NCBI GenBank assembly: GCA_963832945.1
Contig: CAWHVV010000013.1
Span: 1-64,000 of the forward strand
Direction: 5' to 3'
Source of the DNA: JAFEDN01 sp963832945
GTDB taxonomy: Bacteria > Pseudomonadota > Gammaproteobacteria > Coxiellales > Coxiellaceae
Length of the DNA: 64,000 bases
The notes beneath the pieces are model-generated. The model had not been told where the DNA came from. It worked only from the letters and a program-made list of their open reading frames with translations, and did not search any database. Below are positions 55,653 through 64,000 of this stretch, piece by piece. The stretch's first letter is position 1. Each line of letters begins with the position of its first letter. The position numbers and the translations under genes were made by a program.

Positions 55653-57248
55653 ATGACCATTTCCCAAACGGAAGCACAACAGAACCTCTCGAAAAATCTT
55701 TCTACGCCAAAACCTGGCTGGATTTTATTTGCCGTCTGTATTCTGGCAGTGATGATCCAGATTGATTATACCGCAGTCAATGTGGCTCTTATCGCCATTG
55801 GACATTCCCTCCACGCGGATTTAAGCACGGTGCAATGGGCGTTAAGCGCCTACGTATTGGCCTGGGGCGCGTTTGTCATCACCGCAGGACGCTGCTCGGA
55901 CTTATTCGGCAGGCGGCGCACCTTTTTAATAGGAACTTTTTTATTCATGTTAGGATCAGCGCTCACCGGCGCGGCTTCAGAGGCCTGGTTTATGATCCTT
56001 GGCCGGGTTGTGCAGGGTATGGGCGGCGCACTGTTTTTACCGGGATTATACACCTTGGTGTTCACTAATTTTCCCGAAAATAAGCGCGGATTTGCCCTGG
56101 GCATATTAACTTCCTCGTTTGCCGTCGGGCTGGCGATTGGCCCCACTTTCGGCGGCGTTATCCTTCACCTCCTCAATTGGCGATGGATTTTCTTTCTCAA
56201 CCTGCCCCTGGGAATTCCGGTGATGGGCATCATCCTCTGGGCAGTTGAGCGCGAGCCCTGGCGCTCAAGCGCCGAATCCATGGATTATATCGGCGCTTTT
56301 ATAGTCGCTTTAGCGCTGATCATACTCATGTACGCATTAAATCAGGTCAATGTTTGGGGACCCGGGTCTTTAAAGTTTTTAATATCTATCGCGGTTTCAA
56401 TCGTTCTGGTTATTTTGTTTGTGATCTATGAAAAAAAACAGATTCACCCGCTGTTGCAACTGGATATGTTCCGCAACCGCCCTTTTCTGGGCTGCAGCCT
56501 CGTTTATATTATTATGGGTTTTACTTTTTCAACCGTACTGATTGTCGGAGGGCTTTATCTGGAAAATGCCCTGCAATATTCCCCTTTACAGACCGGGTTT
56601 ATTTTCCTGATCATGACCGCCATGTTCGCCGCGCTTTCCATTTACAGCGGCAAACTGGTAGACCGGATGGACGCCCGTGTTCCTATTATTCTGGGCGGCG
56701 TCGCTGTCACCGCTTCATTACTGGTGTTTGCACTCTCTGGTCAACACAGCCCGTTATGGATGCCCATGTTGGCCCTGGCATTATTTGGTATAGGCGGCGG
56801 ATTAGGTTTTCCGGCGCTTAACGCCACCATGATGAAAAGCGTTCCTCAGGAGATACTCAGTACGGCATCCAGCGCTTTTGCAATGTTTGGGTGTGTGGGT
56901 AACACAACAGGGCTGATTTTAAGCTCGGTGCTGATTGTGACCTTCGGTGAAAAGCATCTTGTCAAATTACTCGTCGATCACGGCGGGAACCTAAGCTCAA
57001 AGCAATGGCTGTTACTGCACAACGTAATCGGCAGCACTCACTATAGCGCCGCGCAACTAGTGAGTTTTCCCGCGGAAAATATTCCGCATCTGCTCGATAC
57101 CTTGCGCAATGCCTTCGTATATGGGATGTCGATCGATATGTTAACCACGATGATTTTAAGCATTATCGGCATTATCATCAGCGCCGTAATGATCAAGGGT
57201 TTACACAAAAAATCTCACGCGGAGAATGGACTCCTTATTTCCCATTAA
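55653..57248 (+). CDS. MFS drug:H+ antiporter, 14-helix DHA2 (EmrB/QacA) type
   Basis: An inner-membrane efflux pump of 531 residues. About fourteen hydrophobic segments are visible. Motif A reads GRCSDLFGRRRTFLIG. The DHA2 motif C region lies in FAVGLAIGPTFGGVIL. I used ATG 55653 (MTISQTEAQQN), preceded by GGAAGG, not the in-frame ATG at 55620. No EmrA-like adaptor gene lies nearby, so it may work alone like QacA. The substrate is unknown. The frame is intact. Confidence 0.87.
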   Translation: MTISQTEAQQNLSKNLSTPKPGWILFAVCILAVMIQIDYTAVNVALIAIGHSLHADLSTVQWALSAYVLAWGAFVITAGRCSDLFGRRRTFLIGTFLFMLGSALTGAASEAWFMILGRVVQGMGGALFLPGLYTLVFTNFPENKRGFALGILTSSFAVGLAIGPTFGGVILHLLNWRWIFFLNLPLGIPVMGIILWAVEREPWRSSAESMDYIGAFIVALALIILMYALNQVNVWGPGSLKFLISIAVSIVLVILFVIYEKKQIHPLLQLDMFRNRPFLGCSLVYIIMGFTFSTVLIVGGLYLENALQYSPLQTGFIFLIMTAMFAALSIYSGKLVDRMDARVPIILGGVAVTASLLVFALSGQHSPLWMPMLALALFGIGGGLGFPALNATMMKSVPQEILSTASSAFAMFGCVGNTTGLILSSVLIVTFGEKHLVKLLVDHGGNLSSKQWLLLHNVIGSTHYSAAQLVSFPAENIPHLLDTLRNAFVYGMSIDMLTTMILSIIGIIISAVMIKGLHKKSHAENGLLISH

Positions 57249-57249
57249 A

Positions 57250-57729
57250 TTACCACTGATCTTGAGCGGGATGACCAAAAAGATATTCGCCGATTCTGGC
57301 CCGGGTCTGTCGGCACAGATCTTCCGGTAAATTCTCCAGTGAAAACCATTTGATCTCCGCAATTTCGCCGCCCAGGGATACCGGGCCGGAAGTAAATTTT
57401 TTTACTATATATAAAACAATGTAATCATTCGCCAACATGACCCGATGAAAATAAACGCCAAATAATTCAATTTTATCATCGGCGACGACCCCGGCTTCTT
57501 CGAGCAATTCGCGTATGGCGGCTATGCGGGTTGGCTCACCTCTCAGTACTCCACCTCCGGGAAAATGCCAGCCTGGCATATAAGTGTGTTTAATCAATAA
57601 AATTTGACCAAGCTCGTCTACCACCAAAGTTCGAACGCCCATGGTCGAAGCTCCAAATAACCACTGCACAGTACGGTAACAGCGAGTGACTGATTGGTGA
57701 TAAATATTCACCAGAAAATTCCGCTTCAT
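57250..57729 (-). CDS. Nudix hydrolase
   Basis: A pyrophosphohydrolase of 159 residues. The Nudix box GGGVLRGEPTRIAAIRELLE plus EAGV (about residues 58-81) has all key residues of GX5EX7REUXEEXGU. The substrate is not known. The ATG overlaps the M32 carboxypeptidase stop (ATGA), so the two are co-translated. It is convergent with the MFS gene, two bases apart. The frame is intact. Confidence 0.87.
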   Translation of the reverse strand: MKRNFLVNIYHQSVTRCYRTVQWLFGASTMGVRTLVVDELGQILLIKHTYMPGWHFPGGGVLRGEPTRIAAIRELLEEAGVVADDKIELFGVYFHRVMLANDYIVLYIVKKFTSGPVSLGGEIAEIKWFSLENLPEDLCRQTRARIGEYLFGHPAQDQW

Positions 57730-59201
57730 TGATACCTGTGCTCTAAATGTGTAATAAAATAATCAACGGTTAATGGTTCGCCGCTGGCCTGGATGAGCAG
57801 ATCATTCATGGAAAAAAGGCGGCCGCGGCTATGGACGTGTTCGCGAAGCCATCCGGTTAAAGTTTTAAAATTACCCTGCGATAATTCAGAAAGTATTTGC
57901 GGATGCTGTCGCTTTGCAGATTGAAATAACTGCGCGGCTATCATCGTGCCGATGGTGTAACCTGGAAAATATCCAAAAGCGCCGGAAGGCCAATGCACAT
58001 CCTGCATGACACCGTTGCGATAATCGTCACGAGTCGAAAGTCCAAAAAATTGTTGCATGGATTCGTGCCATAATTCCGGTAAATCCGCGCAGCTAATCTC
58101 TCCGCTGATTAATTTTTTTTCCAGTTCGTAACGCAAAACGATATGTAATGGATAACTGACCTCGTCGGCATCCACCCGTATTAAACCTGGCTGAACATAA
58201 GTAAAATGCCGGTATAAATTTTCTGGAGAAAAATTCGCGTGTTCTCCAAAAAATTCCTGAACCAGGGTTGAAAAAAATTGGGTAAATTCCCGGCTGCGGC
58301 AAGCCTGCATTTCAATCAGCAGAGATTGGCTTTCGTGCATGGCCATTCCCAATGCTTCACCCACCGGTTGATCGAGAAAGTCCGCCGGCAAACCGCGCTC
58401 ATAAAGCGCATGACCCGTTTCATGACAAACTCCCATCGATGCCGATACGAATTCACTTTCATCGTATCGGGTGGTAATGCGCACATCCTGCGGCACCCCT
58501 CCACAAAAAGGATGATGACTGACGTCCAGGCGACCGTGATTAAAATCAAAACCGATCGCGCGCATCAGCTGCACCCCCAATTGCCGTTGCTCCTCGATAG
58601 GAAAATGCCCAGAGAGAGACTGCGGCGGAGTCTGTTTCTCTCTGACCTTTTGGATGAAACCGGGTAAAAAATGGGTTAATTTTGAAAACAGGGGATCAAT
58701 AATAGCCTGGGATAATCCCGGACAATTCTGTTCAATTAAAGCATCGTAAGCATCAACGCCGAATACCTGGGCTTTTATTTGCGCGATTTCCCGGACCAAC
58801 GCCACGTTTCCGGCCAACAGTGGTAAAAAATCGCGCCAGTTGTTTTCCGCGCGCAGCGTTCGCCAGGCCTGTTCGCATCGAATAAATGCCAGTTCGGCCC
58901 GTTGAACCAGGTCCGCAGGCAAACAACTCGCCTGCAGATACTGATTTTCCATCCAGAACAAATTGGCAGCCTGCCACGGGGATGTTAACGGCGTTTTTTT
59001 CGCTTCATTCAACCACTCTCTGATTTTGGGGTTGATCAGTAATTGGTGTTGAATCACCTGCAAATCAGCCAGCGCCTCGGCCCGTGCGAGGCCTCCCCCA
59101 AGAGGCATCATCACCGCCTCGTCCCAGTGCGCAATCGCAGCAACGTGTTTCAAATGCGCCAATTGACGGAAAACTGCTTCAAGTTGTTGATACGCTTGCA
59201 T
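57726..59201 (-). CDS. M32 metallocarboxypeptidase (Taq type)
   Basis: A cytoplasmic zinc carboxypeptidase of 491 residues. The zinc motif HETGHALYERGL (HExxH) is clear. Other family parts are DVRITTRYDESEFVSASMGV before it, and the third ligand region ALGMAMHESQSLLIEMQ after it. The C-terminal DYRNGVMQDVHWPSGAFGYFPGY is diagnostic for the family. It probably degrades peptides from the C-terminus. The frame is intact. Confidence 0.92.
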   Translation of the reverse strand: MQAYQQLEAVFRQLAHLKHVAAIAHWDEAVMMPLGGGLARAEALADLQVIQHQLLINPKIREWLNEAKKTPLTSPWQAANLFWMENQYLQASCLPADLVQRAELAFIRCEQAWRTLRAENNWRDFLPLLAGNVALVREIAQIKAQVFGVDAYDALIEQNCPGLSQAIIDPLFSKLTHFLPGFIQKVREKQTPPQSLSGHFPIEEQRQLGVQLMRAIGFDFNHGRLDVSHHPFCGGVPQDVRITTRYDESEFVSASMGVCHETGHALYERGLPADFLDQPVGEALGMAMHESQSLLIEMQACRSREFTQFFSTLVQEFFGEHANFSPENLYRHFTYVQPGLIRVDADEVSYPLHIVLRYELEKKLISGEISCADLPELWHESMQQFFGLSTRDDYRNGVMQDVHWPSGAFGYFPGYTIGTMIAAQLFQSAKRQHPQILSELSQGNFKTLTGWLREHVHSRGRLFSMNDLLIQASGEPLTVDYFITHLEHRYQ

Positions 59202-59343
59202 ATTCGTAAAATGGTACTCTAATTGACAGACAATTGTCTACCTCAACACCTTCCTGACAGGAGTTACTCCCAGACGCGATTTTTGGCAAGGCGGAGGGGA
59301 TTCATAGCCCTCATCATCCAAATCGGGAAATAAGAGAAATTGT

Positions 59344-60240
59344 TTAAGACTGGCGATCACGCAGTAAAAAACAGACCTGTTGTAAAGCTGCGGTATCTGT
59401 GGGAAGTTGCTGCAGAGCAGCGGACGCCTGTTCATAAAGATTTTGCAAGAATTTTTTGGCGGCGGAAATTCCCAACAGACTGGGATAGGTGGATTTATTT
59501 AGCGCTTCATCCGCGCCCGCGCGTTTGCCGAGAATTTCAGTGGTGCTTTCAACATCGAGGAGATCATCCTGCACCTGAAATGCCAGGCCAATGAGCGCTG
59601 CGAACTGATCCAGATGATCTAACAAAGTATTATCAGCGCATCCAGCTGCTAAAGCACCCAGACGAACACTGGCCCTGATTAAAGCCCCGGTTTTTAAACG
59701 ATGCAGATTTTCCAACTCGGGCAAAGTGATTTTACGATTTTCAGCCTCAATATCAAGAATTTGACCACCGACCATACCGGCCGCGCCGGCGGCATCCGCC
59801 AATATTTTTACGGCCTCCAGGCGGTTATCACTAGACCAGCCCTGGGTATGAGTGGTTAACACGGTAAACGCCAGTGTTTCTAAAGCATCGCCGACCAGAA
59901 TGGCGGTGGCTTCGTCGAAGGCTTTATGACAAGTGGGCCGGCCACGTCTGAGATCATCATCATCCATCGCCGGTAAATCATCGTGAACTAAAGAATAACA
60001 GTGGATTAATTCCACTGCGGCGGCGGCAGGGTCTAAAGTTGCCAGATCGGCATTAAAACCGCAGCCGGTGGCGTATACCAGCAATGGCCGCAAACGTTTC
60101 CCACCACCCAAAACGGAATAGCTCATGGCCTCTTTCAGACGCGCGGAAGAGGAAATAGCCGACAACCAGTGTTGCATATATTGCTCTACCCGTTTTTGAC
60201 AGGCGACGATATCGATAGTGGAGACCTGATTAATCTTCAT
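59344..60240 (-). CDS. ispA: (2E,6E)-farnesyl diphosphate synthase
   Basis: A short-chain polyprenyl synthase making farnesyl diphosphate for undecaprenyl and quinone synthesis. The first Asp-rich motif is HDDLPAMDDDDLRRGRP, the second is QVQDDLLDVESTTE. It is 298 residues with ATG 60240 (MKINQVSTIDIVACQ), which overlaps the xseB stop. An in-frame ATG at 60258 is less likely. The typical xseB-ispA pair is conserved; dxs, often third, does not follow here. The 59202-59343 gap downstream shows nothing clear. Confidence 0.93.
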   Translation of the reverse strand: MKINQVSTIDIVACQKRVEQYMQHWLSAISSSARLKEAMSYSVLGGGKRLRPLLVYATGCGFNADLATLDPAAAAVELIHCYSLVHDDLPAMDDDDLRRGRPTCHKAFDEATAILVGDALETLAFTVLTTHTQGWSSDNRLEAVKILADAAGAAGMVGGQILDIEAENRKITLPELENLHRLKTGALIRASVRLGALAAGCADNTLLDHLDQFAALIGLAFQVQDDLLDVESTTEILGKRAGADEALNKSTYPSLLGISAAKKFLQNLYEQASAALQQLPTDTAALQQVCFLLRDRQS

Positions 60241-60463
60241 GCGTTTGATAAGGCTCAAGCTTTTGCTGTTCCGTTAAAATTTTAACTTTTTGTTCAGCGC
60301 TGGCAAGCTGCTGTTGACAGTGCCGAATAAGGCCAATGCCCTGCTCGAAATACTGAAGCGAATCCTGCAATGGTAATCCGCCCTGCTCCATTTTTTCCAC
60401 CAGGAGCTTTAATTCGGCCAAGGCCTGTTCAAAATTAAATTGTTGGGATTTTTCGTCTGTCAT
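60230..60463 (-). CDS. xseB: exodeoxyribonuclease VII small subunit
   Basis: The small helical subunit of exonuclease VII, which works with XseA on single-stranded DNA. The 77-residue protein has the family pattern FNFEQALAELKLLVEKMEQG then GLPLQDSLQYFEQGIGLIRH. The stop overlaps the ispA start. Confidence 0.92.
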   Translation of the reverse strand: MTDEKSQQFNFEQALAELKLLVEKMEQGGLPLQDSLQYFEQGIGLIRHCQQQLASAEQKVKILTEQQKLEPYQTHED

Positions 60464-60505
60464 AAGATAAGCATAACATAACTACCGGGTCCGGAACCAG
60501 GTCTG

Positions 60506-60721
60506 GCAGCAATTCCCGCTGAGTACAGCGAAAATTGCTTCCTGTTTTTATCCTGCGCTCGGCGGAGCCGATGCTCGGAATGAAGGGGGAGCGCCTCGCG
60601 CGCTCCCCCTTGCGAACCCCCATGGCGCAATGAATTTTCTACGAAAATTATTTTTCTTTGTGAAAAATTACTTCAATATTTCACCTACTTAAATTCACTT
60701 TATTCTCAGCGGGAATTGCTG
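60506..60721 (-). repeat. small inverted-repeat element, copy 3 (complete)
   Basis: A 216-base element with terminal repeats CAGCAATTCCCGCTGAG (60507-60523) and CTCAGCGGGAATTGCTG (60705-60721), flanked by the 9-base direct repeat CCAGGTCTG (60497-60505 and 60722-60730). The core, in reverse, matches copies 1 and 2, including the GGGGGAGCG / CGCTCCCCC hairpin. It lies in the 3' end of the TauE/SafE gene. No protein is encoded. Confidence 0.87.
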
Positions 60722-61462
60722 CCAGGTCTGCCAGATTAAAGCGAAGGCGATAGAAAAAACAATCACCAAAAATAATGGGCGGACAAAGGCGGCGCCCCAG
60801 CGAATAGTGGAATGGGCGCCCAGAGATGCGCCGGCCATCATGGCAGCCGCCATGATTAATCCTAATCCGTAATGGACGCTGCCAAAACTGATAAATACCA
60901 GAAGCGCCGCGCAATTGCTTTGAAAATTCATCATCTTGGCAATGCCGGTCGCCTCCACCATGTTGATTTTATAAATCGCCATCAGTGCAACCACCCAAAA
61001 CGAACCGACGCCTGGTCCAATAAATCCATCGTAAAAACCTAACAGGCTGCCCATGATGCTGCTGCTCACTGCTTTGGGACGATAATACGGCTGAACGGAT
61101 GCGCTATATTTTTTCGGAACAGCCACGTAAATAGCCAGACCAAGGATAATGATTGGCAACCAGCGCTTTAAAAAAGCGCCTGATAAAAAATGTACCAATA
61201 TCGATCCCGCCAATCCACCACAAAATGTGGCGATGATCGCCGGCTGCCAATAGCGGGGATAGAAAATCTTTTTTTTGATGAAAATTCTGGAGGCGTTGCC
61301 CACACTGAGTGCGCCTGACAACTTATTGGTGCCTAAAGCGGCATGCGGCGGTAAACCCGCCATAAGATAGGCCGGCAGAGTGATCATGCCTCCTCCGCCG
61401 GCGATGGTATCGATAAAACCAGCAGCAAAACCGGTTAAAGCCAATACCAAATACATTACCAC
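60695..61462 (-). CDS. TauE/SafE-family membrane permease, 3' end altered by a repeat element
   Basis: A predicted membrane permease of 255 residues with about eight helices. The family motifs are GFAAGFIDTIAGGGGMITLP and, later, SLLGFYDGFIGPGVGSFWVV. The last residues QQFPLRIK and the stop at 60695 come from the small repeat element. Without the element and one target copy, the protein would end QTWFRTR, so the change is small and probably harmless. The substrate is unknown. It lies 5 bases after ssb. Confidence 0.83.
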   Translation of the reverse strand: MVMYLVLALTGFAAGFIDTIAGGGGMITLPAYLMAGLPPHAALGTNKLSGALSVGNASRIFIKKKIFYPRYWQPAIIATFCGGLAGSILVHFLSGAFLKRWLPIIILGLAIYVAVPKKYSASVQPYYRPKAVSSSIMGSLLGFYDGFIGPGVGSFWVVALMAIYKINMVEATGIAKMMNFQSNCAALLVFISFGSVHYGLGLIMAAAMMAGASLGAHSTIRWGAAFVRPLFLVIVFSIAFALIWQTWQQFPLRIK

Positions 61463-61467
61463 CTTAT

Positions 61468-61938
61468 TTAGAAAGGAATGTCATCATCGAAATTACCACT
61501 ATGATCTTCGGCGCCCTGATTAAATTCGGGAACAGCGTCATCGTGCCCAAACTCAGCGCCCTGCGCGCCATCACCCTGGCGGCCCTGGCCGCTGCCCGCG
61601 CGGCTATCCAGCATCTGCATCTCATTCGCGACTATTTCAGTGGTAAAACGGTCCACGCCGGTGGCTTTGTCCTGCCATTTGCGCGTTCGCAGGCTGCCTT
61701 CAATGTAAATTTTAGAACCTTTACGTAAATATTCACCGACAATTTCAGCAAGCCGGCTGAAAAACACGACCCTATGCCATTCGGTGCGCTCGACTAATTC
61801 ACCGCTTTGTTTATCACGCCAGACCGTGCTTGTGGCGACAGTGACGTTGGCAACCGCGCTGCCATTAGGCATATAACGAACATCCGGGTCCGCTCCAAGA
61901 TTGCCGATTAAGATTACTTTATTGACACCTCTAGCCAT
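61468..61938 (-). CDS. ssb: single-stranded DNA-binding protein
   Basis: A tetrameric ssDNA-binding protein of 156 residues. The OB fold starts MARGVNKVILIGNLGADPDV, followed by WHRVVFFSRLAEIVGEYLRKG. The Gly/Gln-rich linker leads to the acidic tip DDDIPF that docks partner proteins. It is next to the MFS gene, and uvrA is divergent beyond, a common gammaproteobacterial arrangement. No clear SOS box is seen in the 29-57 bases upstream. Confidence 0.95.
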   Translation of the reverse strand: MARGVNKVILIGNLGADPDVRYMPNGSAVANVTVATSTVWRDKQSGELVERTEWHRVVFFSRLAEIVGEYLRKGSKIYIEGSLRTRKWQDKATGVDRFTTEIVANEMQMLDSRAGSGQGRQGDGAQGAEFGHDDAVPEFNQGAEDHSGNFDDDIPF

Positions 61939-61994
61939 TTATTTCTCCTCTCAAAATATTTATGATAACACTTCCAAGCCCGGATATTTCACCA

Positions 61995-63434
61995 TCAGGC
62001 GTAGCGAGAACGTGAAATATCCGGGCTAACTCCCTCTCCCACCGGCATTCCTCCCTGGGGAGAGTCAGAGCAGATCAGCTTACTCTTTTCCAAAGATTGA
62101 CGCAATTGCGGTTTGTTCAAAATCGCCTGGTCAATTTTCAAATAAATTAATACCTCCGCACGTATAATAGCTACTTCTACGACGCCGGCAATACCGGATA
62201 AATTTTTTGCCAAAATTTCCGGATCAGTCTCCGTAAATTGCTGAAGTTTAAAAATCACCGTCGTTACATAACGCGGTGGACGCAGGGTAAACGACAGGGC
62301 CAGCCAAACCAATCCTGAAACAGCGCCCAGCGCAAAAACACCATCCACTCCAAAATGCGCATAGGCCCAGCCACCGCCGCTACCTCCCGCGAATATGCCC
62401 AGAAACTGTGCGGTAGAATAACAGCCCATAGCGGCGCCTTTGTGATTCAGAGGCGCCACCCTGGACACCCAGGAAGGCAATACCGCCTCCAGGAAGGTAA
62501 AAGCGGTGAAGAATAACAACAGCAACCATCCCACCGTCAGCAACTGCTGATGAAAAAACCACAGCAGAAGCTGGGTCAATATCAATAAAACGATCGCACC
62601 CAAAAAAACACTTTTCATAAAACGTTTTTTTTCAGCGATAATGATGGGTGGTAACATGAGCGCGAAGGACAACAATAGAACCAGGAGATAAAGTAATGTC
62701 TGTTCCCTGGAATCCAGATGGAAAACCTGATTCAGAATAACCGGAATCGCGACAAACAAAGCGGTTAAAATGGCATGCAGGGTAAAAATGCCTGCATCCA
62801 GCCGCAATAGTTCTGGATTTTTCAGCGCCTGCCGAAGTCCGGTATGCATCCTTCCCCGTTCTTCGCCCACCAGCGCCGGCGGCTTGGGGACAATTCGCCA
62901 AACCAGCAGTTCAGCGGCGACAGCCAGTCCCGCAGTCACCCAAAAGATTCCCGCTAATCCAGCCCAGGCGTTTAATAGCGGTCCCGCAATCATCGCCACG
63001 GCAAAGGAACATCCCACCGCAAGGCCGATTACCGCCATTGCCTTGCTGCGATTCTCATCACGGGTTAAATCCGCCACCATAGCCAGCACAGTACTGCCAA
63101 TAGCCCCGGCTCCCTGTAAGGCACGGCCAAAAATTAACCCATAAATACTGTGCGAAAGCGCTGCGCAGATACTGCCGGCGATAAATATTCCCAAACCTGC
63201 CGCCATAACCGGTTTACGGCCTATGCGGTCCGATAAGAGGCCGAATGGGATTTGCAGGATCGCTTGTGTTAAACCATAAACGCCCAGAGCGAGACCGATG
63301 AGTTGGGCATTGGCATGAGTGAAACTCCCGGCATGCAGGGAGAAAACCGGCAGGATCATAAATAATCCCAGCATGCGCACTGCCATCACTAATGCCAACG
63401 CACCCACTGCAATAAGTTCTTTTCGAAAAATCAT
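61995..63434 (-). CDS. MFS transporter, YajR-like with C-terminal domain
   Basis: A membrane transporter of 479 residues with twelve helices. The start FRKELIAVGALALVMAVRML is typical of the YajR group. Motif A is GLLSDRIGRKPVMAAG. After the last helix, a small ferredoxin-like domain is seen (RYVTTVIFKLQQFTETDPEI...AEVLIYLKIDQ), the YAM domain. I used ATG 63434, not the far upstream start of the open frame. The substrate is unknown. It lies between ssb and uvrA. Confidence 0.87.
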   Translation of the reverse strand: MIFRKELIAVGALALVMAVRMLGLFMILPVFSLHAGSFTHANAQLIGLALGVYGLTQAILQIPFGLLSDRIGRKPVMAAGLGIFIAGSICAALSHSIYGLIFGRALQGAGAIGSTVLAMVADLTRDENRSKAMAVIGLAVGCSFAVAMIAGPLLNAWAGLAGIFWVTAGLAVAAELLVWRIVPKPPALVGEERGRMHTGLRQALKNPELLRLDAGIFTLHAILTALFVAIPVILNQVFHLDSREQTLLYLLVLLLSFALMLPPIIIAEKKRFMKSVFLGAIVLLILTQLLLWFFHQQLLTVGWLLLLFFTAFTFLEAVLPSWVSRVAPLNHKGAAMGCYSTAQFLGIFAGGSGGGWAYAHFGVDGVFALGAVSGLVWLALSFTLRPPRYVTTVIFKLQQFTETDPEILAKNLSGIAGVVEVAIIRAEVLIYLKIDQAILNKPQLRQSLEKSKLICSDSPQGGMPVGEGVSPDISRSRYA

Positions 63435-63562
63435 AACTTTAAGCACTCTGTTTCGTCTTGTCATCCCGCGGTTTGACCGTATTTCTCCACAGCTGCAGGA
63501 TGACATATCCGGTCGATTACGGTATGATAATCCATTTTGGCACGTCAACATAGGCTTGGGGG

Positions 63563-64000
63563 ATGGACAAAATACGTTTACGCGGCGTTCGTACGCATAA
63601 TTTAAAAAATATCGATGTCGATTTACCCCGTAATCAATTGATTGTGATTACCGGGTTATCCGGGTCCGGTAAATCTTCGCTGGCGTTTGATACTTTATAT
63701 GCCGAAGGGCAACGCCGCTATGTCGAATCTTTATCCGCTTATGCCCGCCAGTTTTTATCCATGATGGAAAAACCCGATGTGGATTTAATTGAAGGGCTGT
63801 CTCCGGCCATCGCCATCGAACAAAAATCCGCGTCGCATAATCCGCGTTCCACAGTGGGTACTATCACTGAAATTTATGATTATTTGCGTTTGTTATTTGC
63901 CCGAGTGGGCCAACCGCGTTGCCCCATTCACCATCTCGATTTAAATGCCCAAACCGTGAGTCAAATGGTGGATCATGTCTTGACACTTACCGGAAGATAC
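63563..64000 (+). CDS. uvrA: UvrABC excinuclease subunit A (partial, N-terminus)
   Basis: The damage-recognition ATPase of nucleotide excision repair. The start ATG 63563 gives MDKIRLRGVRTHNLKNIDVD. Walker A reads VITGLSGSGKSSLAFDTL. Next are AEGQRRYVESLSAYARQFL and KSASHNPRSTVGT. The window ends at residue ~146 of about 940. A GGGGG tract lies just ahead of the ATG. The gene is divergent from the MFS gene with a 128-base gap; no clear LexA box is seen there. Confidence 0.95.
   Translation, partial: MDKIRLRGVRTHNLKNIDVDLPRNQLIVITGLSGSGKSSLAFDTLYAEGQRRYVESLSAYARQFLSMMEKPDVDLIEGLSPAIAIEQKSASHNPRSTVGTITEIYDYLRLLFARVGQPRCPIHHLDLNAQTVSQMVDHVLTLTGRY

Noticed and set aside
63435..63562. SOS (LexA) box between the MFS gene and uvrA
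   Set aside because: No CTG-N10-CAG palindrome of the gammaproteobacterial type is found in the gap.

Overview
The window looks like chromosomal DNA of a gammaproteobacterium, most likely in the order Legionellales (Coxiellaceae-like). The clues are the gene order rpoC-rpoB-rplL-rplJ-rplA-rplK-nusG-secE with four tRNAs, the group ssb / MFS / uvrA, the moderate G+C, an F-box-like gene, and a PmrA-like promoter box ahead of a large nucleotidyltransferase-domain protein. The last two are typical of intracellular relatives of Legionella and Coxiella. The placement is inferred from gene content only.

Layout. 1-10850 (minus strand): the rpoC/rpoB, ribosomal protein, nusG and secE block, then tRNAs Trp, Thr, Gly and Tyr; the tuf gene usually found between tRNA-Thr and tRNA-Trp is absent. 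10894-14052: a phosphopantetheinyl transferase, an LD-carboxypeptidase and an AbiE-type toxin-antitoxin pair with direct-repeat operator candidates. 14205-17221: an F-box-like gene split by a complete IS4-family element. 17288-23870: gpsA, secB, grxC, a rhodanese, gpmI, envC (with a small transposon-like repeat in its signal-peptide codons) and ctpA. 23881-30935 (minus): an operon resembling NHLM/NHLP-type peptide exporters. It holds a cyclic-nucleotide-binding protein, a very short HlyD-like adaptor, a C39-peptidase ABC transporter, a second ABC transporter and a membrane-anchored NlpC/P60 protein. Just downstream, with its own promoter candidate, lies a 71-residue protein with a good double-glycine leader. 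31024-32293: a 1.27 kb foldback element with about 400 bp inverted arms and a 10 bp target duplication. 32370-39814: a surface-sugar cluster centred on GDP-heptose synthesis. 39750-45633 (minus): thyA, lgt, a TauE/SafE permease and an Mla-like lipid transport operon. 45702-55484: msrA, terC, kup, an SDR, anmK, a hypothetical gene, the nucleotidyltransferase-domain candidate effector and a DEAD-box helicase. 55653-64000: an MFS pump, a Nudix hydrolase, an M32 carboxypeptidase, ispA, xseB, a TauE/SafE permease, ssb, a YajR-like MFS protein and the start of uvrA.

Reading frames are broken by single-base indels in many genes, including essential ones (rpoB, rpoC, rplA, rplK, nusG, secE, gpmI). 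I treat these mainly as consensus sequencing errors and annotate the genes end to end. By contrast, the IS insertion in the F-box gene and the repeat insertions in envC and in the second TauE/SafE gene have matching target duplications and look like real events.
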